Shown here one piece after another: positions 45,953 through 56,403 of a stretch of DNA of 64,000 bases. A program made the translations under genes and the position numbers. The stretch is taken from contig NC_030678.2 in assembly GCF_000004195.4 (NCBI RefSeq), positions 129,671,104 through 129,735,103 of the forward strand, given 5' to 3'. The DNA comes from Xenopus tropicalis (Eukaryota > Chordata > Amphibia > Anura > Pipidae). Each line of letters begins with the position of its first letter. The stretch's first letter is position 1. The notes beneath the pieces are model-generated. The model did no database searches and was not told where the DNA came from. It saw only the letters and a list, made by a program, of their open reading frames with translations.

Positions 45953-47440
45953 TCAGGTGCTGGGCGAGTGCTCCAAAAGGTAGTCTTTTAGTTTGGTTTT
46001 AAAAAGACTGGGGGAGGATTCTCTCCGGAGGAAATCAGGGAGGGCATTCCAGATGTAAGGGGCAGCAAGGGAGAAGGGTTTAAGGCGGGAAACCGCAGTA
46101 GTAGTGGGGGGCGCAGCCAAACGGTTGCTCTGCAAGGAACGAAGGAGTCGGCCAGGGACGTACAGAGACACAAGGGAAGAGATGTAGTGAGGAGCAGAGG
46201 AATGGAGGGCTTTGAAAGTTAAGAGAAGAAGTTTGTAGGATATTCTTTGTTTGATAGGAAGCCACGATAAGGCCTTTAGCAGGGGAGGGGCCTAAACTCT
46301 CCTGGATGAGAGGAGGAGAATTCTGGTAGCAGTATTTAATATAGACTGTAGGGGGGAAAGATGGGAGTTAGGGAGGCCGGTTAATAGCAGGTTGCAGTAG
46401 TCCAGTCGGGATAGGATGAGGGCATGCATGAGCAGCCTAGCTGTTGCAGTAGAGAGAAAGGGACGGATTTTGGCAATATTGCGTAAGAAAAAGTGACAGG
46501 TTTTGACAGTGGAGTTAATGTGGTCAGAAAAGGAGAGACTGGAGTATAAGATCACCCCCAAACAGCGTGCCGAATTGACAGGGTTGATGAGGGTGCCTTC
46601 AATAGAGATAGAAAAGGGGGGGGTAGGACCAGGCTTAGGCGGAAAGATCATTAGTTCAGTTTTTGTTAGGTTCAATTTGAGATGGCGTTGGTTCATCCAA
46701 TTAGAGATAGCCAGGAGGCAGTTAGAGATTTGACTCTCAGTTTCAACTGTTAACGAAGGGGTTGACAGATAAATTTGGATATCATCAGCATACAGATGGT
46801 ATTTGAAGCCGAATGAACGGATAAGATCTCCCAAAGACAGCGTGTAAAGGGAGAACAACAACGGCCCAAGTACAGAGCCTTGGGGTACCCCGACATTAAG
46901 AGGAACTGGAGATGAGGTTTTGTTAGCATAGGAGACAGTGAAAGAGCGGTTAGAGAGGTAGGAAGAGATCCAGGATGCAGCCTGACTGCGGAGACCAATC
47001 GAATGCAGAATTTGCATCAGGAGGGAGTGGTCAACCGTATCAAACGCAGCCGATAGATCTAGGAGGATTAGTATAGAGAAGTGACCTTTGGTTTTGGCAA
47101 CCTGGAGATCGTTTGTAACTCTGCACAACACTGTCTCAGTAGAGTGTGCAGGCCGAAAACCAGATTGCAGAGGGTCTAATAAATTATGGGCGTTAAGAAA
47201 GTTAGTGAAACGGGAGAAGACAATACGCTCTAAGATTTTGGAGGCAAGCGGTAGAAGTGAGACAGGACGGTAGTTAGAGAGACAGGACTGGTCCAGCGTG
47301 GCCTTTTTTAGGATAGGCTTGACACAGGCCTGTTTGAAGGAAGAGGGGACCCTTCCAGAGGTCAGAGAAGAGTTAAAGATGTGAGTAAGGAGTAAGTTCA
47401 GGAATGCAGTGTTTGAGCAGAGAGGAAGGCATAGGGTCAA
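45953..47440 (-). pseudogene. L2-like LINE ORF2: reverse transcriptase and C-terminus
   Basis: RT that copies the LINE RNA at a nicked target. From the 47440 end, residues 57-70 carry [14 protein letters not shown], 93-102 [10 protein letters not shown], 127-138 [12 protein letters not shown] (catalytic Asp block), 184-193 [10 protein letters not shown], and 217-220 YADD (catalytic pair). One in-frame stop (46292-46294) follows SSRRV; the same frame then continues through LKALSWLPIKQRI and ends with LFKTKLKDYLLEHSPS at 45953. A frameshift within 47373-47440 separates it from the endonuclease ORF. With only these two lesions, the copy is moderately young. The L2 assignment within the CR1 group rests on the SGFRPxHSTE and AAFDTVDH wording. 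Confidence 0.92.
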
Positions 47441-48449
47441 GAGAGCAAGTGGTGAGCGGAGAAGACAAAAGAAGGTGGGAGACTTCGGAGACGGTTATGG
47501 GACCAAAAGAGTTAAGACATACAGCAGGGGGCTGAGGAAGGAGGAGCTGGTTTGTATTAGTAGAGGGAGGAATCTGATTGCGGATGGACTCCACTTTGTT
47601 CATGAAGAAATCAGCAAAGTCCTGGGGAGAGTGCATAAAGTGAGGTAATGGGGTCTGTGAGGGACGCAGAAGGGTATTAAATATGGAAAACAGGCGTCGC
47701 GGGTTGGATTTATTGTTATTTATAAGTGTGTTGTAATATTCCTGTTTAGCCTTCGACAGGGCAGAATTGAGGCAGGCCAATAGGAATTTATAATGGATAA
47801 AGTCTGCTTGCGTACGGGATTTCCTCCACATACGTTCCGCAGACCTCGCACAGGAGCGTAGGAATTTGGTCTGCACATTCAGCCAGGGGCGTGGGTTTTG
47901 CACCCGAGTGCGCTTAGGCTGAAGGGGTGCAAATGAGTCAATTGTGGAGGCAAGTATACTGTTGTACTCGCTAACCAGGGTATCAGGGTCAGACATCTCA
48001 TCAAAGGAGGAGAGACTGGACCTGAAGGAGCGAGCTAAGGCCGGGAGATCTACGTCACGTGTATTTCTAATTAATACAGTGGGGGAAGGAGCAGGTTGGG
48101 AAGGAGAGTGAGAGATGGAACATGTAACCAGGTGATGGTCAGAGAAGGGGAAGGGGACACTGTTAAAATCACAAAGGGACAGGTTTTTAGTAAAAACTAA
48201 GTCCAGAAAGTGGCCATCCTTATGAGTAGGAGTGTTTGTCCACTGCTGGAGCTCAAAAGAGGAGGTTAGGCGGAGAAGACGTGAGGGCCAGGGTTGCGAG
48301 AGGTCATCAATGTGGGAGTTGAAATCCCCAAGGATGATTGCAGGGCCATCAGTAGAGAGGAAGAAAGAGAGCCAGGTTTTGGGATACTGGTTAAATGAAT
48401 GGAACCTGGGGGCTATGAGCCTGCAGGGTCCTGGGAGAGTGACAGCCAA
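47373..48449 (-). pseudogene. L2-like LINE ORF2: endonuclease part and linker
   Basis: The C-terminal half of an apurinic-like endonuclease (exonuclease-endonuclease-phosphatase fold), the nicking domain of the LINE. Visible motifs: PAIILGDFNSHIDD (about residues 36-49) with the conserved GDFN, and the terminal SDHHLVTC with catalytic Asp-His (about residues 103-110). The first half of the domain, including the metal-binding Asn and Glu, is missing by 5' truncation. The linker to RT (WRKSRTQADFIHYKFLLACL and onward) follows. The apparent start Met is internal to the original ORF. The frame differs from the RT ORF by a shift in the 68-bp overlap. Confidence 0.9.
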
Positions 48450-48455
48450 TAGTGG

Positions 48456-48679
48456 CTGATAAATAGTTAAGTACAGTATAGTTCAGTAGGAAGGGGAGTA
48501 CAGTCACATGGGCATGGTATTTACAGTATATTGATTGGTTGTTATGCTGGGTCAGCCCAAAGCCCAGGAAAACTAGGAGTATAAAAGGTGGGATACCTGC
48601 ATTCGGTGTGGGATAGCCAATTTTTAGCCATTTATATGGATTACAATAAACAGGAAGAGCATGACTTGCACCTCCATAT
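48456..48679 (+). promoter_or_regulatory. TATA + poly(A) module, LTR-like
   Basis: TATAAAAG (48580-48587) and AATAAA (48645-48650) lie in the same orientation 65 bp apart, as in a short LTR R region. No TG/CA ends with duplication could be fixed. Confidence 0.3.
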
Positions 48680-49090
48680 GTAATAAAAGGCACTAAGTTT
48701 GCCCAGGAGTAGTGATGAGCGAATCTGTCCTGAAACGAGTTGTCGCCCATGTCTTTTTTTATGTGACCGCGCCTATTTATCATGGTCACGCCTGGTTTTG
48801 TCATGGCCACGGCCGATTCGTTGCGGGCGCGCCTATTTTGACTTGACAGCAACTTTTTTTGACACGTGACGAATATTTCTGCACCAAATTGCCGCAGGAG
48901 TTTTGCAAAACAATTGCCCAAGGGGTGAAATGTGCTGCAAATCCATGCCTGGTAAACAAAATTCGCTCATCACTACCCAGGAGCAGTAACCAATAGCAAA
49001 ACATCAGATGATTGCTTTTAAACAGGGGACCAGTAAATGCTACCTGCTGATTGGTTGCTGCTCCTGGGCAAAATTAGTGCCTTTTATTAC
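48680..49090. mobile_element. Foldback MITE (TAATAAAAGGCACTAA ends) hosting a hAT insertion
   Basis: The left arm TAATAAAAGGCACTAAGTTT (48681-48700) then GCCCAGGAG, and the right arm CTCCTGGGC then AAAATTAGTGCCTTTTATTA, are inverted. The left arm resumes after the nested element as CAGTAACCAATAG, matching CAACCAATCAG on the opposite arm. Confidence 0.75.
48710..48975. mobile_element. hAT-like MITE with perfect 8-bp duplication
   Basis: The ends TAGTGATGAGCGAAT and ATTCGCTCATCACTA form a perfect TIR. The flanks CCCAGGAG at 48702-48709 and 48976-48983 are an exact 8-bp target duplication, as expected for hAT. Relatives are at 7822-8153 and 23220-23452. Confidence 0.85.
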
Positions 49091-49529
49091 TTTGTACATA
49101 AGCCCTATTGTATAGTAATTATTGTTGCCTGATTTTATTAAAATCAATGCAGAAATACAAGCAAAATTTTGGAGCTCCACAAGGCAGCTGACAAAAACAG
49201 AACTTACTTGATTAATAAATGAAGCAAATAATTATAAGTATATAAAATGGTATGCTGTCACTGCTGTTTGGTGAAGATGATACAGTATAAGCAGACACAC
49301 TATTTGGAGGCACTGGACACCTGCATTAAAAACGCTCAACAGTTTTAAAGGTGTTTAGAATTGTAATTGCAATTAAAAGCAGTATTTGTTTATGGCATTT
49401 TATTCTGGCTCCTAAAAAAAAACAAAAAATATAGGAGAAATCCGTTCTTCTCCATGTTAGTCAGTAAGTTGGCCTCTGCTACAATATAAACAGAGGGAAT
49501 ATATTTTAATAGCAATTATATTTATCAAT
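49091..49529. other. No recognised feature
   Basis: A+T-rich; nothing supported. Confidence 0.4.
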
Positions 49530-49680
49530 AACCAATGTTGGATTGGGTCTCCTAGGGCCAACGAGCAAACATGAAATTCAAGGCAGGGCCCACCAATGCC
49601 CACCTATGGTGGAAAGACCCAATGGGAACTGCTAGGAGATCCTCTGGTACTTTGGCAGGACAGTCTGACCTTGTCAACAA
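49530..49680. mobile_element. Decayed hAT-like element
   Basis: TTGGATTGGGTCTCCTAGGGCC at one end is partly complementary to GGACAGTCTGACCTT at the other, and GGGCCCACC lies inside. It resembles the CAGAGTCGGACTGGG family at 36500. Heavily diverged. Confidence 0.4.
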
Positions 49681-50159
49681 CTTTCAAATCACTGACAATG
49701 TGTACTTGATGTGTATTGGAATGTTCCTTACAATAATATTTGCTTTCATTGTCTGTATATTTGGGTTTATAACCCTTTTAACAAAAAGTAATGTAAGAAT
49801 GTCAGATATATTTTATTTTTAATCAAGTAACTTTGACTCCCCATTTGGAGCTGGGTCTGTGCATACATAAATAAAACTGTTTAAAATGTACTCGTGCGCA
49901 GGAGCCGGAGCAGTCCAGCGGTGACCTTGTTCAGATACAGGAAACCATGGGGATTTTCTCAGCCCACAGAAAGAGATTATAGACTTCAAATAGTGTAATT
50001 TACTCACCACCCACAGACAGAAATCAGAATCCGGCGTGATTAGCTAATGGCGTTCCTGATTTTCACATTCCAAAAATAAAACAACAACAACAAAAAGTTG
50101 GACACGTTAGTTCACTTTGTATGTGGTTGCTTTCCACCTCAACTCACATACATTTGCTG
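49681..50159. other. No recognised feature
   Basis: Nothing supported. Confidence 0.4.
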
Positions 50160-50440
50160 GCTTATTTATCAATTTTCGCGTTTGTGAATTCGAGAATGTT
50201 TTTCTAATTTGAATAAACTCGCATTTTAAAAGAATTCAATTGATTGTTTATTAATATGGAAAACTTGTTCAAATAAATAAAACTAGAATGCGAGATTACT
50301 AGCTCAAAAACTTGAATATCTTAAATTAAAAAATGTGATTTTTTTTCCCCTTAATAAATATCAGACATTTGAGTTTTTTAAACATTATTCAAATTTTGTG
50401 AGTTTTAGCGCCAAAATATTTGTGAATCGTGAAAAAAAAA
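50160..50440. repeat. A+T-rich MITE-like inverted repeat
   Basis: AATAAACTCGCATTTT near 50212 and AAAACTAGAATGCGAG near 50279 are partly inverted; GCTTATTTATCAA at 50159 is MITE-like. Boundaries are unclear. Confidence 0.3.
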
Positions 50441-51838
50441 TCCTACCCCTTCAGTATCCAATAATAAAACCCTACAAAAAGCCCAAAATATTTTAGCAAA
50501 ATCAGAGAAATGCTAAATATATATAAAAAAATATTTTTTATATTAAAATGCAACTGTTGTGCGTGGGGCATAATACAGCACTATTTTATACATTTATTTA
50601 ACATTCCATGCCTGGGTGAGGCGACATACAGATTTTATTCTACACACTCAGTACATTTCCTTGGGCGGAATACAGACAGAACTTTGATTAGACTGGCAGA
50701 AATCAAATGTCCATACAAGTGGAATGATCTGTTATGCAGGGAGCTCTTTCTACTACAGATGATTTGGAAAAACAACACAAAATATATTTTTTAACATTAA
50801 TTCTAAATGTATTGCCTAATAATAAATGAATAAACACATTACTACTCTTCAGTCAGAACTGAAAGCACTAGGTTAAAGGCCCACACGCAGGGCCTCTCCT
50901 GGTTAGAATCTGCCTCAGTTGGCACAGAGTGACTGGTTACCAGGGGTGGCAAAAAGCTGCCTCTGGTAACTTTAGAAACCAGCGTCATCGTGGAAGGGGT
51001 AAGCGTGGAACGGGAAAGGGGCAGCATCATCCCCAGAAACGCTGCTGCCCACATGTAAGCAGAAACCAAGCACTATGACCCCATACCTGGGCTGGCCACA
51101 CTACAGGAACAAATGGAAGCACTTAAAAGAACACCCCATTTGAGAGTTGTTGTGGAGCAGAATACAGTCCAGATGTAGTGCTGTAGTGCTGGTCAAGCAT
51201 ACGCGGTCCTTTGCACCAACCCTCAGGCAGATGAACCTCGGCACAATATTATAGATCATTTGCATTATAAAGGAGGCTTTGCTTCAGTCAGCTTGCGGTG
51301 TAACTGGATCGAGTCAGTTATGTTTTTTCCCTGACATTGCGCTTCCCCCCACCCTGAAGTAGGAATTGTAAATGGTGATACTTCCACTGCAACATAATAT
51401 ACAACCCCATAACTGACATCATATTCATATGGCCCTTCACTTTGCTATCAACTTGATTTAGGTGACCTCTATTCTTATCCTAAATTAACTAATTTGTTAG
51501 GCAGGGAAAAGCAGAAAAAACTAATCCCAAATGGCACAAATCAGCACAGAACACCAAGCGCTCACCTTGATCTGTTGCTTTGTATGTGCAATGTTAGTGC
51601 CAGGTAAACTATCCTGAATACTCCACCTTCCCCATCGCTCCTTTTTCCCTTTACCTCTCCCACAGCTTATTTAGATTTGTCTTTCTCTATAGCTTTGCAT
51701 TTCAATATTATGGATGCAATGTAGCTACTTTTCTAATTTGTGATCCAGTCCTCAAATGATCCCTAAGGTCACCAACCGACTGAGCAAAGATGCTTTGGAC
51801 CATGGCCACCCCAACTATCTCAAAGGTCTAATCTTGAA
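50441..51838. other. No recognised feature
   Basis: Nothing supported; short ORFs lack motifs. Confidence 0.4.
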
Positions 51839-51864
51839 TATATTATATATATATATATATATAT
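51839..51864. repeat. (AT)n microsatellite
   Basis: An AT run directly abutting the foldback on its left. Confidence 0.9.
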
Positions 51865-52083
51865 CAAACTCAACAGTAGAAAGCACTCACAGCTACAGCA
51901 TCAATCAGGTCAGTGATTTATTTATTTGGTCAGTGATTTATTTATCAACCTGACACTTCACTTCCTGTCTATCATCCTGATGACGATCCTGTGGTGATCG
52001 AAACGCGTAGATGGTATGCTGAAATAAATCACTGACCTGATTGATGCTGTAGCTGTGAGTGCTTTCTACTGTTGAGTTTGATG
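51863..52083 (+). mobile_element. Foldback with hammerhead ribozyme between 60-bp arms
   Basis: The arms 51863-51922 and 52022-52081 are exact or near-exact complements (CAAACTCAACAGTAGAAAGC at the left start against its complement at the right end). The left arm is followed by a 20-bp tandem duplication of GGTCAGTGATTTATTTAT-type sequence (51908-51927, 51928-51947). A hammerhead core occupies the centre, so in the RNA the arms extend the direction of ribozyme stem I. AATAAA occurs at the start of the 3' arm (52023). There is no ORF. The near-identity of the arms suggests a young copy. Confidence 0.8.
51969..52017 (+). ncRNA. Type I hammerhead ribozyme core (one extra core nucleotide)
   Basis: CTGATGA (51977-51983); one extra C (51984); stem II GATC (51985-51988) with GATC (51996-51999) around CTGTGGT; GAAAC (52000-52004); minimal stem III AC/GT around GC (palindrome ACGCGT); cleavage triplet GTA with the cut predicted after 52009. 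Stem I has seven contiguous pairs, 51970-51976 with 52010-52016, including one T-G. The extra nucleotide between the core and stem II is unusual. As I recall, a viroid hammerhead tolerates one at a similar place, so activity is possible but uncertain. Confidence 0.75.
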
Positions 52084-52141
52084 TATTATTTTTGTCAGCA
52101 CCCAGCCTGTGCCCGATACTGGTGAGTGCCGATTCTTTGCA

Positions 52142-52144
<3 letters not shown>

Positions 52145-52173
<29 letters not shown>

Positions 52174-52192
52174 CTGTATATATATATATATA
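52145..52192. repeat. (AT)n microsatellite
   Basis: An interrupted AT run of 48 nt. Confidence 0.9.
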
Positions 52193-55100
52193 CTGTTGAC
52201 TTTCATATAATCTAACTAAGACATAAGTCAGCTAAGGTATTTTATAGAATATCTTGGTTGTGTTTCTTTGAACATGAACCTTATTGTTATAAGCCTTTTA
52301 GTTCTTTTGCAGTCAAGGAGGTTAAAGCCATCCTCTCTAGACTTGGCATAACCTATTAAACTCAAAGGCACAAATTCAGACAGCAAAGAATTTCTGACAT
52401 AGAAATTATATGAAATGCTGAGCAAAAACAGCAGAACTCAATATTATTTTTACACCATTTATCAAGCTGAGAGCTCTTTTAACACCAGAATGTTATACAT
52501 TTACATAAAATCATTACACAACACGTGTATTGTAACATTAAAGCGGTGACATAAATTGCATTCTACTGCTGACTTTTACACAGCTTCATAAATCTGCTTT
52601 ACCATGGCAATTAATGTGCAGTAATCTATACACCTGATAGTACGTCCGCATCCATATTGGCTTTGTTCATGTGTATAGTCATACCCAGTGATAGTGTGCC
52701 TGTGTGGATGCTAGGGCACCCCCAGGGATCTAATACATATGACACCTAACCTTGACCATATTTAATGTTTTTATCTTACATAAGAATATCAGTTGATAAG
52801 ATTTGTTTTTTGTATTTTTAGCCTTCAGTTATATTTTAATGTTTCCATGTTGAAGGAATGGGCACAGATGGCATCAGTAAGTAAGAAGTGTCTGATTACT
52901 CGTGTGGGTATTCCATTCCATCCTACTTCCTGCTGGTGCTGACTCTGCCCTAAGTGACAGCTGAGGGAATGACAGATACAGATGAGCTGTGCTGCAAGAA
53001 TAATCAGCTTGAGTTAATTCTAAAGGGTGAAGCGTTTTTTCTTTTTGCACAATTACATCTATAACAGTAGATTATTTGATATGAGCAAGATACATTTTGC
53101 AACACAGCAGAAGTGCCAGGAATACCAAGATAAAAGTTTCTATGACAGTTTAAAGTGATATGCTTGTGCCCAAGTCTACTGAAGGATTACTTTGCTTCAA
53201 GCCCAGCGTGATGTTTCTCTGCTCATAGGCATCTAGTGTTGCCACCTAGTCAGCAGTTCACCAGCCTAGCTAATCATTTACCAGCAATGTGATTCCCAGT
53301 AAATTCCCTGTCCTTCCAACACTGTGCACTGTTATAAAATCAAACCCCAACCCACCTCTCACCACAGCCGGTTATCTGGGCCTGCTCCTGATCAACCCAG
53401 TTCCTACCCTTTGTCAAGCCAGTCCTTGACCCAATGATATTACCACCAGACCCCCTTAAATGCTGGCCTGTAATATATGCTGGCAAAGGTGGCAACCCTA
53501 TAGGTAACTTAGCAAAGGTGTATCTTCTGGCTTTTTAATCTTGGTCAATCCTATTAATTTTCAAAAGTTATTACTTTAAAAACTTATGAATATATTACAG
53601 TTCAAACATAGAATCCTTACAGTTATAGCTCTTGGAAGTGACTTTAAATCATTAAATTGGATGTGTATGCAAAGCTATGCACTGCAGTTTTGGAGACTGT
53701 AGCTTTTGGTCTACAACAGTAATGGGCTGCAAGCAGTAGGATTTGCCAGGTTTTGTGGAGTAAAGGGCTGTTTTAATTCTCTGCCACCTTTCCTGATTGG
53801 AAGTTTTGGCCCATACACAGGCCAATAAACTGACAATGTTTAGTTGGGGTTCAAACAGACAGTCCCATCGGGCGAGGAAAGCATCAGGCCACAAAAGCTG
53901 ACAGCTACTAATAGGTCTGCATTTTCCCCTGTTGTTGATGGTTTAACTGAAAGCCAAATGATCGCATTTGCCAGATTTGACTTGTCAAGTGGGTGGCCAA
54001 ATCAGAAGGCTCAATCATTTGGCATTACGTGGTGTGTAGGTAAATCTTTAGCCTGTACAGAGAGATAATATATATGTTACATCACCATAGATGTTACCAT
54101 TACTAAGCGCAATCACGCGGATAATATTATTGTTACAAGTCCCATTAAATATGAAAAAGAATGACTATTGTTTAGCTACTATTCAGAATATTAATCTGCT
54201 GGTCTGCAATAAAGCCCCTTTTGGCAAGTAACAGATAAAATACCATCCTATATTTTATCTCAGATTATTCTCAAGGATTTTTTTCAACATTATTGTTTAC
54301 ATAAAAGGGGCTATTTAATACAAACTCTAATTGAGATTATGTCTATGTAATATTAGTGGTCACTGAATGGTAACCAATCAAAACTGCCTTTTGTTCAGGC
54401 AAATCATAACATTGCAATGGCATACACAAGAGAAACGAAGCCAGAAATAGATTTAATTAAGTCTAACTGATTTTTTATTATGCCTCCCCTTTAATAAATG
54501 AGAATAGACACAGTACCACATCTGCTCCATAACATTCCATCACTATGTCTCCCTAGCTGGCTCCTTGCTGCTGGGAAATTTAAAGCTAAATAGACCATTT
54601 CCCCAAATATTTTTTTCCATTCCAACTGGCTCATAGATAGTGTATGTGTACCACTGGATGCACCTGTAAAACTGCTTTTAAGGGACTGTAATGTCACAAT
54701 ACTATCCAAGTGCCAAGTATTCTGGCTGGAGCTCATAACTGTGTCGTTTTGGCAGGAGGCAAGTATTCCTCATGTAAATCCGTATATGCAGCATAGTTTT
54801 CATTTTTCCGCTTGTCACCTACAAAATCAATCTTGAAAGAATTCCCAGCCGCTCTCTCCAATGCCAGATGGACGGCAGTCAGTTTTGCAAGGGACTAAGA
54901 TGGAGAATGAATGGCATTGACAAGTAATATGCTTTTTGTAAAGTAAAGAGATGGAAGTAAAGGATGCGGAGTCCCTGGGTGTTGTTTCTATAGAAAAGTC
55001 TGTGAAAGGGTTACCTATTCTAAGTCTCTGTAATATTGTTTTAAAAAAAAAAGACCTTAGATGAATAAAGCCTCAGTCAGTGAAATGCTGAGTGATTCAT

Positions 55101-55373
55101 ATACCTGCTGCTCAGATGTACCCAGGGCCATAAACTTGGCAGCAGCACCTGAGCTTTCAAGACTTAAACACATTTGTTTTTTAGTATGTAGAATCATGTC
55201 ATGCAGAAAAACATTATCCATCCTTGTACATTGAATATAATGCTAGAAATGATTTCTAACAAGCAGAAAAGCCCAGAAAACCAGTCCAGTTTGGCACAAA
55301 GTCAAGAGACTGTAGACGGGAAGGTGCTCTAAGTGATACAACAGTCAGCTACTGGTGTCACAAGGTTACATAC
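52193..55373. other. No recognised feature
   Basis: About 3.2 kb of A+T-rich DNA with no termini, motifs or exons that I can support. Confidence 0.45.
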
Positions 55374-55575
55374 ATATAGGGAGATTTAACAAAATGTGAG
55401 TTTAGAGCTTAATACATAAAAACTCACCCAAGTTCTGTTGGGGTTTTTAGAAACTTATTTATCAATGGGTTAAAGTTAGAAGTCACCATTTGATAAATAC
55501 ACTTCTAAAAATCCCATAGGAATGAATAGAACGTGGGTGAATTTTTCATCACATTTTGATAAATCTGTCCCTCAG
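55374..55575. mobile_element. Foldback MITE (AGGGAGATTTAACAAAATGTGA)
   Basis: The left end AGGGAGATTTAACAAAATGT and the right end ACATTTTGATAAATCTGTCCCT are inverted. Arms continue with ACTCACCCAAGTTCT against its complement-like AGAACGTGGGTGAAT, and TTTTTAGAAACTTATTTATC against GATAAATACACTTCTAAAAA. No ORF. Confidence 0.7.
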
Positions 55576-56263
55576 TTAATAAGAATCTAGCTACATCTTT
55601 TAGAAGGTGTTACCTGTATGGTGTTCATTTTTTGTTTTCCCAGCTCCAAAAGCAAGAAAAGCCTGGGAAGTGTCCTTATTTCCAATACTGTATCGTCATT
55701 AGGTTGTGGTGTTTGTCTTTTTTTTCTCTAAAAGTGATTCTACCAAATGAAGCATCTATTAAAAGGGGATTATATATTTAACATGAGGCCAATGGGGTAT
55801 TAAGTGAGGTGTGTGGTAAGCTAAGGGTTAATTGGTGCTAAACTTTGCACTCTAGATCTTACATCAAGAGCAGGAGATAGAATTGCATCTTTTATGGTAT
55901 GTATTTGAATGCCTGGGGCCAACAATAACTGTACTCAGTCAGTAGGAAATTTATAAGGCAGATCAGGGGCTTCCGCTTGGTTAGAACAGGCTGCTCTAGG
56001 GACAAACTGTTCAAGAAAGGGAAGTACGTTGTCCCTTGGCATGAACAAATGGGCAGTAGCCTTTATGGCAGTTACTGTTACGTACATTCTAAAATTACAG
56101 CTGGTGATACAGATATATAAATATAGTTTCCTGTGAAGGGTTATTCTGACTTTTTGTTACTGTCTTACTGGAATTGTTAATTGATATATAAACTTTAGGG
56201 TTAAAAATTCCTATAACTTTAAACCCTACTCTTCCTTATTTCACTGTTTCTGGGCAGAGACCC
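55576..56263. other. No recognised feature
   Basis: Nothing supported. Confidence 0.4.
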
Positions 56264-56403
56264 ATAGTTACATATAGTTACATAGGGTTGAAAAAAGACC
56301 AGTGTCCTTCAAGTTCAACCCATCCAAGTAAACCCAGCACACCTAACCCACACCTACCAATCTATACACTCACATACATAAACTATAAATACAACCACTA
56401 GTA

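Larger units (their letters stand above)
45637..48450 (-). mobile_element. L2-like LINE, 5'-truncated
   Basis: About 2.8 kb on the minus strand: the end of an endonuclease domain, a full RT domain, the C-terminal tail, a 3' UTR (45952-45665) and a terminal (TATG)n microsatellite at about 45644-45663. The 3' end is shared with 41944-42179. The element is 5'-truncated within the endonuclease, near 48450, where unrelated LTR-like sequence begins. A target duplication was not resolved because of the microsatellite. Confidence 0.9.

Noticed and set aside
45953..48449. L2-like LINE as an active autonomous element
   Set aside because: 5'-truncated in the endonuclease, with a frameshift and a stop.
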